DNA from: Candidatus Omnitrophota bacterium
Lineage (GTDB): Bacteria; Omnitrophota; Omnitrophia; Omnitrophales; Aquincolibacteriaceae
DNA: 37,500 nucleotides
Assembly (NCBI GenBank): GCA_016196555.1
Contig: JACPXL010000029.1
Coordinates: 1 to 37,500 of the forward strand
Direction: 5' to 3'
This document shows, in pieces, positions 24,966-33,923 of the stretch (position 1 is the stretch's first letter; the number at the start of each line of letters is the position of its first letter). A program made the position numbers and the translations under genes. A model generated the notes under the pieces. That model had not been told where the DNA came from. It worked only from the letters and a program-made list of their open reading frames with translations, and did no database searches.

Positions 24966-25126
24966 GTCATTGCGAGGAGGCCCGAAGGGCCGACGAAGCA
25001 ATCCCCGACTAAAACACACTGCGCGCTTTTGCGCAAGCACTCTTCGCGCAGAACTTGACGTTCTGTTGCGAAAGTGTTCGGGGATGACAGTATAGTTGTC
25101 ATTCCCGCAATCTTTAGGCGGGAATC
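24966..25126. repeat. Palindromic repeat, copy D, with adjoining hairpin
   Basis: Begins GTCATTGCGAGGAGGCCCGA and runs to GGGATGAC at 25088. A further GTCATT at 25098 opens a hairpin ATTCCCGC/GCGGGAAT (25101-25125). The left end matches copy C (GTCATTGCGAGGAGGCC, then CGACGAAGCAATCCC). The element occupies most of the 196-base gap between the two cytochrome b genes of one operon. Confidence 0.75.
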
Positions 25127-25157
25127 TTCGCAATAACAGCAAAATTGGGTTTTGATC

Positions 25158-26240
25158 ATGATTGAGACATTTAAGGAAGCGGTGAATGCTTTTTCTTCAC
25201 CGGTTACGATTTTCACAAGCGCGATTGTTCTTTTCGCGCTTTTCATGGCATTCCCCAAATTTTTAACTTCCAAACCTGCCGCGATTGCCCTCTTGGTTTT
25301 GGTCCTTGCCTTTTTCGGAATTGGACTGGGCGATAAACATTTTCGTTCCATCGTTACGGCCCCGGACAATGTTCCGATTGTCGCTATGCTTTTTATTTTC
25401 GGCTATTTTACATGGTATGCGCTGAGCAAGGGTGTGGCCAACGATGCGCGCATGAAAGCGGGCAAGCCGACGCTTGAAAAAGAAGAATCCGAACAAAAGG
25501 TCATGGTTTTTCCTTATCTTATTTATATTGAATTTGTCGTCGCGCTTTTTTATTCCATCGGCCTTGTGCTATGGTCCATTTTTCTAAAAGCCCCGCTTGA
25601 AGAGCCGGCCAATCCGGGCGATTCTCCGAACCCTTCCAAAGCCCCCTGGTATTTTCTCGGCCTTCAGGAAATGCTGGTCTATTATGATCCCTGGATTGCC
25701 GGCGTGCTTCTTCCCACTTTGATTATTCTCGGGCTCTGCGCCATTCCTTATATCGATAATGATCCCAAAACCTCAGGCTATTATTCCTTTAAAGAAAGAC
25801 GCTGGGGGATTACGCTTTTTCTTTTTGGATTTTGGATTCTCTGGATCCTTTTAATTATTACCGGCACTTTTCTCCGCGGCCCGAACTGGAATTTCTTCGG
25901 GCCTTTCGAAACCTGGGATGTGCATAAAGTCGTCCCTCTTCTGAACGTGAATTTGTCGGAATTTGTTTTTGTGAAATGGTTCGGAATGGGGCTTCCCAAA
26001 CAATGGTTTATCCGCGAATTCCCCGGCATTGCCTTAGTTGCCGTTTACTTTCTGGTTCCGCCCGCACTTTTGGCCAAGGGTGTGATGAAAAAACTTCATG
26101 AAAAAATCGGTACGGTCCGTTACAGCATTTTGATGATGCTTTTGCTGTTCATGATCGCGCTTCCCATAAAAATGTATCTGCGATGGGCCTTCAATTTGAA
26201 ATATCTCGTGGCCATCCCGGAATTCTTTTTTAACATCTAA
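25158..26240 (+). CDS. Cytochrome b C-terminal subunit (subunit IV-like, extended)
   Basis: A 360-residue membrane protein with about eight hydrophobic segments. The second half holds the Qo-site region: KAPWYFLGLQEMLVYYDPW carries APWY where mitochondrial cytochrome b has PEWY, a variant I know from several non-proteobacterial bc complexes. Three extra membrane segments precede it (about residues 15-95), so it is larger than cyanobacterial subunit IV (about 160 residues). ATG 25158 is chosen; an in-frame TTG lies two codons upstream. The next gene starts five bases after its stop. Confidence 0.88.
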   Translation: MIETFKEAVNAFSSPVTIFTSAIVLFALFMAFPKFLTSKPAAIALLVLVLAFFGIGLGDKHFRSIVTAPDNVPIVAMLFIFGYFTWYALSKGVANDARMKAGKPTLEKEESEQKVMVFPYLIYIEFVVALFYSIGLVLWSIFLKAPLEEPANPGDSPNPSKAPWYFLGLQEMLVYYDPWIAGVLLPTLIILGLCAIPYIDNDPKTSGYYSFKERRWGITLFLFGFWILWILLIITGTFLRGPNWNFFGPFETWDVHKVVPLLNVNLSEFVFVKWFGMGLPKQWFIREFPGIALVAVYFLVPPALLAKGVMKKLHEKIGTVRYSILMMLLLFMIALPIKMYLRWAFNLKYLVAIPEFFFNI

Positions 26241-26245
26241 TTATC

Positions 26246-29065
26246 ATGCCTCCAAAACCGCCGACACTTTACGATTTGAAAAAAACCACATTTTGGTTTG
26301 CCTGGGCTTCCATCATTCTTTTGGTAAGTCTTGTGGCCATGGTGCTTCAGGACAGCACCCGTGAATGGAAGGGCTGGCAGCGGAAATTCATGCAGTATCA
26401 AAAGCAAATGGCCGAAACCGACCTTGCCGCCGTAAAAAAATCAATAGACCAAAAAAAGTTAGATGAACTGAAGGCGGAACTCACTCAGGCCCAGGCGGCG
26501 ATTAAGCAGCATAAAAAAGAAATGCGGGCGATTCAAAAAGATATTTCTAAACTTGAGCTCAAAGCCACCAAAGTACAGATGACTTACCAAGAACTTAAGC
26601 AGCTTCAGGATTCCGACCGCTATTTCTTCGAGGAATACCGCAAAGAAGGGCGCAAAAAAGAAACGTCGGAATATGAACATAAAATCGCGAAAAGAGATCC
26701 GGGCCTGAATGAAGCAAAACTAAAAGTCGAGGAAATTCAGGCGCAGATCGACGAAAAAAACACAGCCCTTAAACAATGGACCGATCAGGCGGATAAAGTC
26801 AGCAAAGACATTAAGCGTCTGGTCCAAGACCAGACCGCGGTTGAGAAAAAGGTCAAAAAATTCAGCTTTCATATTTCTCAGGAAATTTTAAATGCCCCCA
26901 TGCTCGATTTTATTAGCCCGAGTCTGCAGGTTCAGCAAATCGTGGTGGAACATTTGAGTGATGATTATTATTTTACCAAGGTTCAAAAAGTAGACCGCTG
27001 CATTACCTGTCATTTAGGAATTGATCAAAAAGGTTTGGAAAATGCGCCGGCCCCTTTTAAAACCCATCCCCGTCTCGACCTTTTTCTTTCGCCCGATTCA
27101 CCGCATCCCATGGAAACATTCGGCTGCACTGTTTGCCATGGCGGAAGCGGACATTCTTTGAGTTTTACCACCGCGTCGCACACGCCTCAAAATGAAGAAG
27201 AACAAAAGGCGTGGGAGAAAAAGTATCATTGGGAACCCATGCATCATTGGGCCGACAAAATGCTTCCGATGAATCATGTGGAAGCTTCCTGCGCTAAATG
27301 TCATACCGGCGTGATGGAAGTTCCAAGCGCCCCGAAACTTAATGAAGGCCGCAATCTCGCGCGCACTTTCGGCTGTTTTGGCTGTCATGAAGTGAAAGGT
27401 TTTGATCAGCCCTGGAAAGCGGGGCCAAGCCTGCTTCATGTACAAAGCAAATTGGACCAGGACTGGATTGTGCGCTGGCTTCACAATCCTAAAGAATTCC
27501 GCGCTTCGACCCATATGCCGCAGATTTTTCATCTGAGCAATACTTTAGATCCGGAAAGCAAAGCCAAAAGCGATGCTGCCATTGCAGGAATCGCGGCTTA
27601 TTTGATTAAAAACTCAGAAGCTGTTTCTTTGCAAACACCGGCCTCGGAGGGAAATCCGGAAATTGGCGAACGTCTCGTTAAGGAATTAGGATGCCTCGGA
27701 TGCCACAGCGTGGGTGACATGAAGGCCAATAATTTTGGGCCGGAACTTTCCGGACTTGGGAGCAAGGTGAAGGCGGACTGGCTTTTTACCTGGCTGAAAA
27801 ACCCAAAGCATTATTCTCCCGGCACACGCATGCCCGATTTGAGACTGAGCGATGAAGAAGCCTCGAATATTGTGAATTATCTTCTGAAAAATAAGAATGA
27901 AAAATTTGAAAGCATCAGTCTTCCTCATTCTGATCCCGCCGTGGTTGATCAGCTCGCCATGACTTTCATGACGGGTAAGATGCGTTTTCAAGACGCAAAG
28001 ACAGAACTTGAAAAAATGAGTCCCAATGAACGGCTTGAATTTGTCGGCAAGCAGTCCATCGCCCATCAGGGATGCTTTGGCTGCCATGATATTAAAGGAT
28101 TCGAGACCAGCAAACCTATTGGGACGGAGCTGACGGAAGAAGGATCGAAAGGGATCAGCAAGCTGGATTATGGTTTTATTCCGATTGAACATACGCGTGA
28201 GGCATTTTTCTCGCAAAAATTAAAAGAGCCAAGAATTTTTGATGAAGGGAAGGAAAAAATTTATCACGACAAATTACGCATGCCGCAATTTGGTTTTAGC
28301 GATGAGCAAATCGAAGCCCTGACGACTTTTCTTTTGAGCTTGCAGAAAGCGGAAATTCCGCTTGAGATGAGAAGGCGGCTTAATCTGAAAGAAGAGCAAA
28401 TTGAACAAGGCCGCCGAATCGTGGCCGAATTCAACTGCCAGGGTTGTCATACCCTCGATGGCAAAGAGGGAAAATTGAGGTCCTTGCTGCAGGACATGGG
28501 GAATGCCCCGCCTATTCTGGATGGCGAAGGCAAAAAGGTTCAGGAGAAATGGCTTTATCAATTTCTCGATCACCCCACGCCTATCCGGCCATGGCTGACT
28601 TACCGTATGCCGACTTTTGGCTTTGATGACACGAAGATTGCCACTGTGATACAATATTTCCACAATTTGGCGGATGCCCCCACATCCTATAAACCAGAAG
28701 CTATTGAGCCCACGTCTGAAGAAATTGCAACCGGGCGTGAACTCTTCCGGACTTTTCAGTGCATCAAATGCCATCAGGCCAAAGCGGAAGGAGGACTTAC
28801 AGCCTCTTTCCTGGCTCCTGATCTCGTGATCGCTAAAGACAGACTTCGGGCAGGCTGGGTTCTTGATTGGATTAAGGATCCTCAGGCGATTCAAGAAGGA
28901 ACCATGATGCCGGGATTTTTTCCGGATGGGCAGTCGCCGGCACCGAATATTTTGGGCGGCGATGCCGCAAAACAGATTAAAGCCATTCGGGATTATCTTT
29001 GGCATTTTACCCCTGACGAAGCAGCGGCCATGACGCCGGGGAAATCAGCAACCGGGCCTAAATAA
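26246..29065 (+). CDS. Membrane-anchored octaheme c-type cytochrome with coiled coil
   Basis: A 939-residue protein. One N-terminal membrane anchor (about residues 13-35) is followed by a long charged coiled coil (about 45-210). Then come eight CxxCH heme sites whose first cysteines are C252, C294, C349, C377, C483, C610, C731 and C839. The later sites sit in repeated mono-heme cytochrome c modules, each with a distal methionine candidate (RMPDLRLSD, RMPQFGFSD, RMPTFGFDD). It lies between the cytochrome b and cupredoxin genes and probably replaces cytochrome c1/f as electron acceptor from the Rieske protein. Maturation would need ResB/CcsA encoded upstream. The coiled coil is unusual and may mediate oligomerisation or span the periplasm. 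Confidence 0.92.
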   Translation: MPPKPPTLYDLKKTTFWFAWASIILLVSLVAMVLQDSTREWKGWQRKFMQYQKQMAETDLAAVKKSIDQKKLDELKAELTQAQAAIKQHKKEMRAIQKDISKLELKATKVQMTYQELKQLQDSDRYFFEEYRKEGRKKETSEYEHKIAKRDPGLNEAKLKVEEIQAQIDEKNTALKQWTDQADKVSKDIKRLVQDQTAVEKKVKKFSFHISQEILNAPMLDFISPSLQVQQIVVEHLSDDYYFTKVQKVDRCITCHLGIDQKGLENAPAPFKTHPRLDLFLSPDSPHPMETFGCTVCHGGSGHSLSFTTASHTPQNEEEQKAWEKKYHWEPMHHWADKMLPMNHVEASCAKCHTGVMEVPSAPKLNEGRNLARTFGCFGCHEVKGFDQPWKAGPSLLHVQSKLDQDWIVRWLHNPKEFRASTHMPQIFHLSNTLDPESKAKSDAAIAGIAAYLIKNSEAVSLQTPASEGNPEIGERLVKELGCLGCHSVGDMKANNFGPELSGLGSKVKADWLFTWLKNPKHYSPGTRMPDLRLSDEEASNIVNYLLKNKNEKFESISLPHSDPAVVDQLAMTFMTGKMRFQDAKTELEKMSPNERLEFVGKQSIAHQGCFGCHDIKGFETSKPIGTELTEEGSKGISKLDYGFIPIEHTREAFFSQKLKEPRIFDEGKEKIYHDKLRMPQFGFSDEQIEALTTFLLSLQKAEIPLEMRRRLNLKEEQIEQGRRIVAEFNCQGCHTLDGKEGKLRSLLQDMGNAPPILDGEGKKVQEKWLYQFLDHPTPIRPWLTYRMPTFGFDDTKIATVIQYFHNLADAPTSYKPEAIEPTSEEIATGRELFRTFQCIKCHQAKAEGGLTASFLAPDLVIAKDRLRAGWVLDWIKDPQAIQEGTMMPGFFPDGQSPAPNILGGDAAKQIKAIRDYLWHFTPDEAAAMTPGKSATGPK

Positions 29066-29086
29066 ATTTTAAAAAGGAGAATTTCC

Positions 29087-29794
29087 ATGAAAAAAATTGC
29101 AAAACTTGTTTTAATCGTTTCTATCTTTACTTTTCTTGCCGGATCAAATGCTTTTTCCGCAACTGTTTCTGGCAAAGTGAATTTTTCGGGGACCGCACCG
29201 GCTCCTGAGCAAATCAGCATGGACGCGGACCCTACTTGCGCCGGCCTTCATCCTGATCCGGTCTATACCGAGGATGTGGTGGTGAATGCCGATCAAACCC
29301 TTCGCAATGTTTTTGTGTATGTGAAAGAAGGACTTGAAGGAAAAACCTTTCCCACGCCCACTGAGAGTATCGTGATGGATCAAAAAGGATGTCATTACAC
29401 GCCGCATGTCTATGGAATTCAAGTGGGACAGAAGCTTGATATCGTCAATAGCGATTCGACGCTGCACAATGTGCATGGCATGCCGACGCAGTCCAAAGAA
29501 TTTAATATGGGAATGCCGATTCAAGGCATGAAACTCAGCAAAAGTTTTGACAAGCCCGAAGTCATGGTCAAATTCAAATGCGATGTTCATCCTTGGATGA
29601 GAGCTTATGCCGGTGTTTTGACTCATCCTTTTTATAGCGTGACAGGGGAGGCCGGAACTTTCGAAATCAAAAATCTTCCCGCAGGGACTTATACGGTTGA
29701 AGCCTGGCATGAGGTTTACGGCACCCAGACACAAAAAGTGACTGTGGATGAGGCTGGGGCCCAGACGGTCGATTTTTCTTTTACCGGTAAATAA
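29087..29794 (+). CDS. Secreted cupredoxin-like copper protein
   Basis: A 235-residue protein with a signal peptide (MKKIAKLVLIVSIFTFLAGS, cleavage near residue 25). A plastocyanin-like domain has likely copper ligands H127 (STLHNVH) and the cluster C165-H168-M171 (KCDVHPWM). The end (about 187-235, GTFEIKNLPAGTYTVEAWHE) resembles a carboxypeptidase regulatory-like beta-sandwich. The ribosome-binding site AAAAAGGAGA is strong. Its position after the octaheme cytochrome suggests a mobile or docked electron carrier between the bc complex and an oxidase. Copper binding is inferred from residues only. Confidence 0.88.
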   Translation: MKKIAKLVLIVSIFTFLAGSNAFSATVSGKVNFSGTAPAPEQISMDADPTCAGLHPDPVYTEDVVVNADQTLRNVFVYVKEGLEGKTFPTPTESIVMDQKGCHYTPHVYGIQVGQKLDIVNSDSTLHNVHGMPTQSKEFNMGMPIQGMKLSKSFDKPEVMVKFKCDVHPWMRAYAGVLTHPFYSVTGEAGTFEIKNLPAGTYTVEAWHEVYGTQTQKVTVDEAGAQTVDFSFTGK

Positions 29795-30635
29795 AAAAGA
29801 ATTGTATTTATTTTCTTTCGTTGTTTCTTGCTGTACCTTTCTTCTCATTCTTGCAGGCGGGCTTGTGACGAGTCACGAAGCCGGTCTCGCCGTCCCTGAC
29901 TGGCCGACATCCTACGGCCGCTGGTTTCCGCCCATGGTGGGGAATGTGTTTTGGGAACACGGTCATCGCATGATTGCAGGCTCGGTGGGGATTTTGACCT
30001 TGATTCTTGTTTTGCTTATTCAATTTCGTGAATCCCGAAAATGGCTGAAAGTATTAGCGTGGTCCGCGCTTGGAATGGTCATCCTTCAGGCCCTTCTCGG
30101 AGGACTGACGGTATTAAAACTTTTGCCCGCCCCCGTTTCAATGGCCCATGCGATTCTGGCCCAAACTTTTTTCTGCGCCGTGATCGCGGCCACCTATTTT
30201 TTAAGTCCTGAATTTAAAAATCTATCTTCCCAAATCAAAGCAAGTTATGACGGGCGTCTAAAAAGACTTCTTCTCATGACTTTGATTTTTATTTATGTTC
30301 AGCTTTTTCTTGGAGCGACAGTCCGGCATACTGGACATGCGATTGTTTTCCATATTATTTTGGCCTTTTTGATTCTTTTGCATGTTCTGCTCGTCATGCT
30401 GCGCATTTTTCGCTTTTTTCCAGAAAAGTTTCTTACGCGTTTGGGTCTTGGTCTTGGTTTAATGATTTTGATTCAAATTTTTTTAGGAATGGGATCTTTT
30501 ATTTTTACCCGGATGTTGACCTCAACCGGATATGCGCCGTCCATGGGAGAGGTCGTTTTTACCGCCGCGCATCAAACATTAGGAGCGCTTGTGCTTGGCA
30601 CTGCCTTTTTAATGACGATTCGGGTTTGGCGATGA
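29748..30635 (+). CDS. ctaA: Heme A synthase (COX15/CtaA family)
   Basis: Oxidises the C8 methyl group of heme O to give heme A, in the inner membrane. The 295-residue protein has eight membrane segments. Conserved histidines lie in TSHEAGLAVPDWP, in EHGHRMIAG, in RHTGHAIVFHI and in AAHQTLGALVLG. The chosen ATG at 29748 overlaps the cupredoxin gene by 47 bases; an in-frame TTG at 29802 would give a start just before membrane segment 1, and neither has a good ribosome-binding site. It overlaps ctaB by ATGA. Its presence implies that the organism makes an A-type heme-copper oxidase, not encoded in this window. Confidence 0.93.
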   Translation: MRLGPRRSIFLLPVNKKELYLFSFVVSCCTFLLILAGGLVTSHEAGLAVPDWPTSYGRWFPPMVGNVFWEHGHRMIAGSVGILTLILVLLIQFRESRKWLKVLAWSALGMVILQALLGGLTVLKLLPAPVSMAHAILAQTFFCAVIAATYFLSPEFKNLSSQIKASYDGRLKRLLLMTLIFIYVQLFLGATVRHTGHAIVFHIILAFLILLHVLLVMLRIFRFFPEKFLTRLGLGLGLMILIQIFLGMGSFIFTRMLTSTGYAPSMGEVVFTAAHQTLGALVLGTAFLMTIRVWR

Positions 30636-31519
30636 GCGTTTCTTCCACGCCGAGTCTGAGTGTTGCTCGAAACCGGTTTTGGGACTATCTCGAATTGACC
30701 AAGCCCCGGCCGATTTCGCTCGTTCTTTTAAGTGTTCTTGTCGGTTTTTTAATGGGGACCCCAGGCGGTATTAATGGGACTCTTCTTTTCTTCACGCTTT
30801 TGGGGACCGCGATGGTGGCGAGCGGTTCCATGGCCCTCAATCAATGGATGGAAAGGCGCGAGGATGCCCTCATGCTGCGTACGGCCAATCGTCCTCTTCC
30901 TGCCGGACGATTGAATCCGTGGGAAGCTTTTATTTTTGGAAGTCTTTTGGGTGCGGTGGGCGTCGCGCTGCTTGCTGTTACCGTCAATCAGGAAAGCGCT
31001 ATTCTTGCGGCCATGACTTTTGGAATTTATTTGATTCTTTACACTCCGCTTAAAAAAGTAACTTCTCTTTGTACCATCATTGGGGCAGTGCCCGGAGCCC
31101 TTCCTCCTTTGATTGGCTGGTCAGCGGCCTCTGGATCTTCTTCACTCCCCGCATGGATTTTATTTTTGATTATTTTTCTTTGGCAAATGCCTCATTTCAT
31201 GGCCATTGCCTGGCTTTATCGTGAAGATTATGCCCGAGGCGGTTTTGCCATGTTGTCCGTCGAAGATCCTACCGGCATTGAATTGGGAAAACAGGTAATT
31301 TTGTACTCTTTAATTCTTCTTCCGGTCAGTTTACTGCCGACCTTTTTTAGATTGACCGGCTCTCTTTACTTTTTTTCCGCCCTTATTTTAGGGGGTATTT
31401 TTTTGGGGACGGGTATTTACAGTCTCAAGCAAATGGATAAAAAAGCAGGGATTCTTTTTCGAGTGTCGGTTCTTTATTTATTTCTCCTCCTTATTTTTAT
31501 GGTTGCAGACAAGGTTTAG
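30632..31519 (+). CDS. ctaB: Protoheme IX farnesyltransferase (heme O synthase)
   Basis: UbiA-family prenyltransferase that converts heme B to heme O, the substrate of CtaA. It has 295 residues and about eight or nine membrane segments. The Asp-rich motif region reads NQWMERREDALMLRTANRPL, and the second conserved loop is REDYARGGFAMLS. The helix YTPLKKVTSLCTIIGAVPGA is also typical. The start is the ATG overlapping the ctaA stop (ATGA). An in-frame TTG two codons earlier is not needed. The ABC ATPase gene begins one base after its stop codon, so the operon continues. Confidence 0.95.
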   Translation: MSVSSTPSLSVARNRFWDYLELTKPRPISLVLLSVLVGFLMGTPGGINGTLLFFTLLGTAMVASGSMALNQWMERREDALMLRTANRPLPAGRLNPWEAFIFGSLLGAVGVALLAVTVNQESAILAAMTFGIYLILYTPLKKVTSLCTIIGAVPGALPPLIGWSAASGSSSLPAWILFLIIFLWQMPHFMAIAWLYREDYARGGFAMLSVEDPTGIELGKQVILYSLILLPVSLLPTFFRLTGSLYFFSALILGGIFLGTGIYSLKQMDKKAGILFRVSVLYLFLLLIFMVADKV

Positions 31520-31520
31520 C

Positions 31521-32444
31521 ATGGTTGAAATAGAAAATCTGTCTTTTGCCTATAAAACTCGTCAGGCTTTGCGCGGAGTGAGTTTTCAGGTTGGGCGCGG
31601 AGAAATTTTCGGTGTCCTGGGCCCGAATGGTTCGGGCAAAAGCACGCTTTTCAAAATTCTTTCCACCTTGTTTTCTCTTCCTAGACAAAACGGCCGGGTG
31701 CGGATAAATGGCCTTGATCTTCTTCAAAGTGAATCGGAGATACGTAAAAAAATCGGAATTGTTTTTCAATCGCCCAGCCTTGATCCTAAATTGACGGTCC
31801 GCGAAAATCTTGTCCACCAAGGGCATTTGTACGGACTTTCGGGTGCAGGGTTAAATTCAAAAATCAAAGAATTGCTGGTCCGGTTTTCTCTCGAAGATCG
31901 TTCCGGCGAAATAGTCCAAAAACTTTCCGGGGGCCTCAAACGCCGGGTAGAAATTGTCAAAGGGCTGCTTCATCAGCCCGTGCTTTTGATTTTGGATGAG
32001 CCTTCCACCGGGCTTGATCCTGGGACACGGCTTGATTTGTGGAAGCATCTGAATGCTTTGCAGGCCAAAGACGGCGTGACCATTCTTGTCACTACCCATT
32101 TAATGGAAGAGGCGGAGCATTGCCACCGGCTGGTCATTCTAAGCCAAGGCCGGGTTGTTGCGCTTGGTTCTCCGGAATCGTTAAAACAAAAAGTGGGCGG
32201 AGATATTTTGCTCGTTAAAACCCAAGAGGAGGAGGACATTGCCCGTAAGATCGAACAAAAGTTTGGTCTTAACACGGTTCGAATGAATGGCTTGCTTCAA
32301 ATCGAACATAAAAAAGGTCCCGGGCTCATGACTCAATTGATCGAGGCCTTTCCCGGTAAAATTCAGGAAATTACTTTTCGCCGCCCTACTTTGGAGGATG
32401 TTTTTATTCATCACACCGGACATCAATTCTGGAAGGAAAATTGA
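31521..32444 (+). CDS. ABC transporter ATP-binding protein
   Basis: A 307-residue ATPase of an ABC-2 exporter. It has Walker A GPNGSGKST, signature LSGGLKRR, Walker B LLILDEPSTGLDPGT and switch histidine VTTHLMEEAEH. The C-terminal RRPTLEDVFIHHTG is the subfamily tail also seen in the ATPase at the window start, so the two are related. ATG 31521 starts one base after the ctaB stop. Placed inside a heme/oxidase assembly operon between ctaB and the copper chaperone gene, it may export a cofactor or assembly factor, but the substrate is unknown. Confidence 0.92.
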   Translation: MVEIENLSFAYKTRQALRGVSFQVGRGEIFGVLGPNGSGKSTLFKILSTLFSLPRQNGRVRINGLDLLQSESEIRKKIGIVFQSPSLDPKLTVRENLVHQGHLYGLSGAGLNSKIKELLVRFSLEDRSGEIVQKLSGGLKRRVEIVKGLLHQPVLLILDEPSTGLDPGTRLDLWKHLNALQAKDGVTILVTTHLMEEAEHCHRLVILSQGRVVALGSPESLKQKVGGDILLVKTQEEEDIARKIEQKFGLNTVRMNGLLQIEHKKGPGLMTQLIEAFPGKIQEITFRRPTLEDVFIHHTGHQFWKEN

Positions 32445-32446
32445 TC

Positions 32447-33232
32447 GTGGCCCTTGCCGTGTTTACGCTTTGGATTCGGGAAATGGTCCGGTTTTACCGT
32501 CAGCCAAGCCGTGTCGTGGGGGCGCTCGGATCTCCGGTTATTTTCTGGCTTCTGATTGGCTCGGGGGTGGGAAATTCTTTTCGAACCGGTTCCGCTCAGA
32601 ATCCGATGAATTATTTGGAGTATTTTTTCCCGGGGACACTTCTTCTCATTCTCCTTTTCACGGCCATTTTTTCCACTATTTCGCTGATTGAAGACAGAAA
32701 AGAAGGTTTTATGCAGGGAGTTTTGGTGGCGCCCATTTCGCGCATGACGATTGTGCTGGGCAAAATGCTTGGAGGCACGACACTTGCGGCTTCACAAGGT
32801 TTGCTTTTTTGTCTCATCACGCCATGGCTTGGAATGCATTTAGATTTATATTCTTGGGCCGTTCTTCTCATGGTGCTTTTTGTGAACGCTTTCATGATGA
32901 CAGGGTTTGGATTTTTAATCGCGTGGAAATTAGAATCCATTCAGGGATTTCACGCCATTATGAATTTACTTCTCATTCCCATGTGGTTTTTGTCGGGCGC
33001 ACTTTTTTCCGAAACTACCGCTCCCGTTTGGATGGGCATGCTCATGAAACTAAATCCTATGAGGTACGGCCTTATTTGCATCCGATATGCCTTTTACGGG
33101 CGAGAATTCGTAGTGCAGCACCTCGTGGAATTTTCTGTTTCTCTGGTTATGGTTTTTATCTTTTCTGCGATTATTTTTGTCATGGCCGCTTTGGCCGTGA
33201 ACCATAGAAATGCTGAAAGCTTAAACACGTAA
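32447..33232 (+). CDS. ABC-2 type transporter permease
   Basis: A 261-residue membrane partner of the preceding ATPase, with about six hydrophobic segments. Features typical of the family include IEDRKEGFMQGVLVAPISR (coupling region) and LLIPMWFLSGALF followed by KLNPMRYGL. The start is GTG at 32447: GGAAGGA lies nine bases before it, whereas TTG at 32441 would be too close to that site. It starts two bases after the ATPase stop. The Sco1 gene follows after five bases. Confidence 0.9.
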   Translation: MALAVFTLWIREMVRFYRQPSRVVGALGSPVIFWLLIGSGVGNSFRTGSAQNPMNYLEYFFPGTLLLILLFTAIFSTISLIEDRKEGFMQGVLVAPISRMTIVLGKMLGGTTLAASQGLLFCLITPWLGMHLDLYSWAVLLMVLFVNAFMMTGFGFLIAWKLESIQGFHAIMNLLLIPMWFLSGALFSETTAPVWMGMLMKLNPMRYGLICIRYAFYGREFVVQHLVEFSVSLVMVFIFSAIIFVMAALAVNHRNAESLNT

Positions 33233-33237
33233 ATCAG

Positions 33238-33891
33238 ATGGCGATTAAAATAAAAAACAATTTCAACAAGTTATGGTTTTTAATTTTGCTTTTGGCTCTT
33301 TTTGGCATTGCCAATGCCGCCAGCCATTTTTTTATACAAAGTTTTCTTTCTTCCGGCGAGAGCCTTCCTTTTTATGGGCAAGTTCCGCCCTTTAATCTCA
33401 AAGATCAAATGGGCGGGAATTTTGGAAACGCGGATCTTGCCGGCAAGGTGTGGATCGCGGATTTAATTTTTACGCGATGTGCCGGCCCCTGTCCTTTAAT
33501 GTCTTTTCGAATGGCCAAATTGCAAAAATCATTTGCGGAAAATTCTGATATCAAATTTGTTTCCTTTAGCGTCGATCCTGAAAGAGACACTCCCAAAGTG
33601 CTTTTGGAATACGCTGAACGCTTTAATGCCGATAAAAATCAATGGCATTTTCTGACTGGAGACCGCGCCGTGATTCATCAGCTAGCGAGAGGAAGTTTTC
33701 ATATGGGAGTGGCCGCCATTCCGGCCCAGGACAAGGAAGCGGCCCTTTCGCTCAGCCACAGCACTAAATTTGTTTTGGTGGATAGGGCCGGAAGGATACG
33801 GGGTTTTTATGACGGGGAAGGGGAATCACCCCTTGACAATTTAATTAGAGATGCGAAAATTCTAATGAAGATGAAGACGAACCCGAAATAA
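33238..33891 (+). CDS. Sco1/SenC-family copper chaperone
   Basis: Thioredoxin-fold protein that delivers copper to the CuA site of cytochrome c oxidase. It has 217 residues, with one N-terminal membrane anchor (about 12-32) and the rest outside. Copper ligands are C81 and C85 (RCAGPCP) and H174 (SHSTKFVLVD). The FVSFSVDPERDTP stretch is diagnostic. It belongs with ctaA and ctaB upstream and the DUF420 gene downstream as an oxidase maturation kit. Confidence 0.95.
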   Translation: MAIKIKNNFNKLWFLILLLALFGIANAASHFFIQSFLSSGESLPFYGQVPPFNLKDQMGGNFGNADLAGKVWIADLIFTRCAGPCPLMSFRMAKLQKSFAENSDIKFVSFSVDPERDTPKVLLEYAERFNADKNQWHFLTGDRAVIHQLARGSFHMGVAAIPAQDKEAALSLSHSTKFVLVDRAGRIRGFYDGEGESPLDNLIRDAKILMKMKTNPK

Positions 33892-33923
33892 TAACCGCAT
33901 TAAAAACAAGTAAGAGTAGAAAA

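Noticed and set aside
4312-25126. CRISPR array or transposon for the palindromic repeats
   Set aside because: The copies are far apart, unequal in length and lack regular spacers or a transposase gene. They behave as dispersed palindromic elements.
28274-29005. 243-codon - strand open frame opposite the octaheme cytochrome
   Set aside because: It mirrors the codon pattern of the real gene, which has eight CxxCH sites. No domain or start signal was seen.
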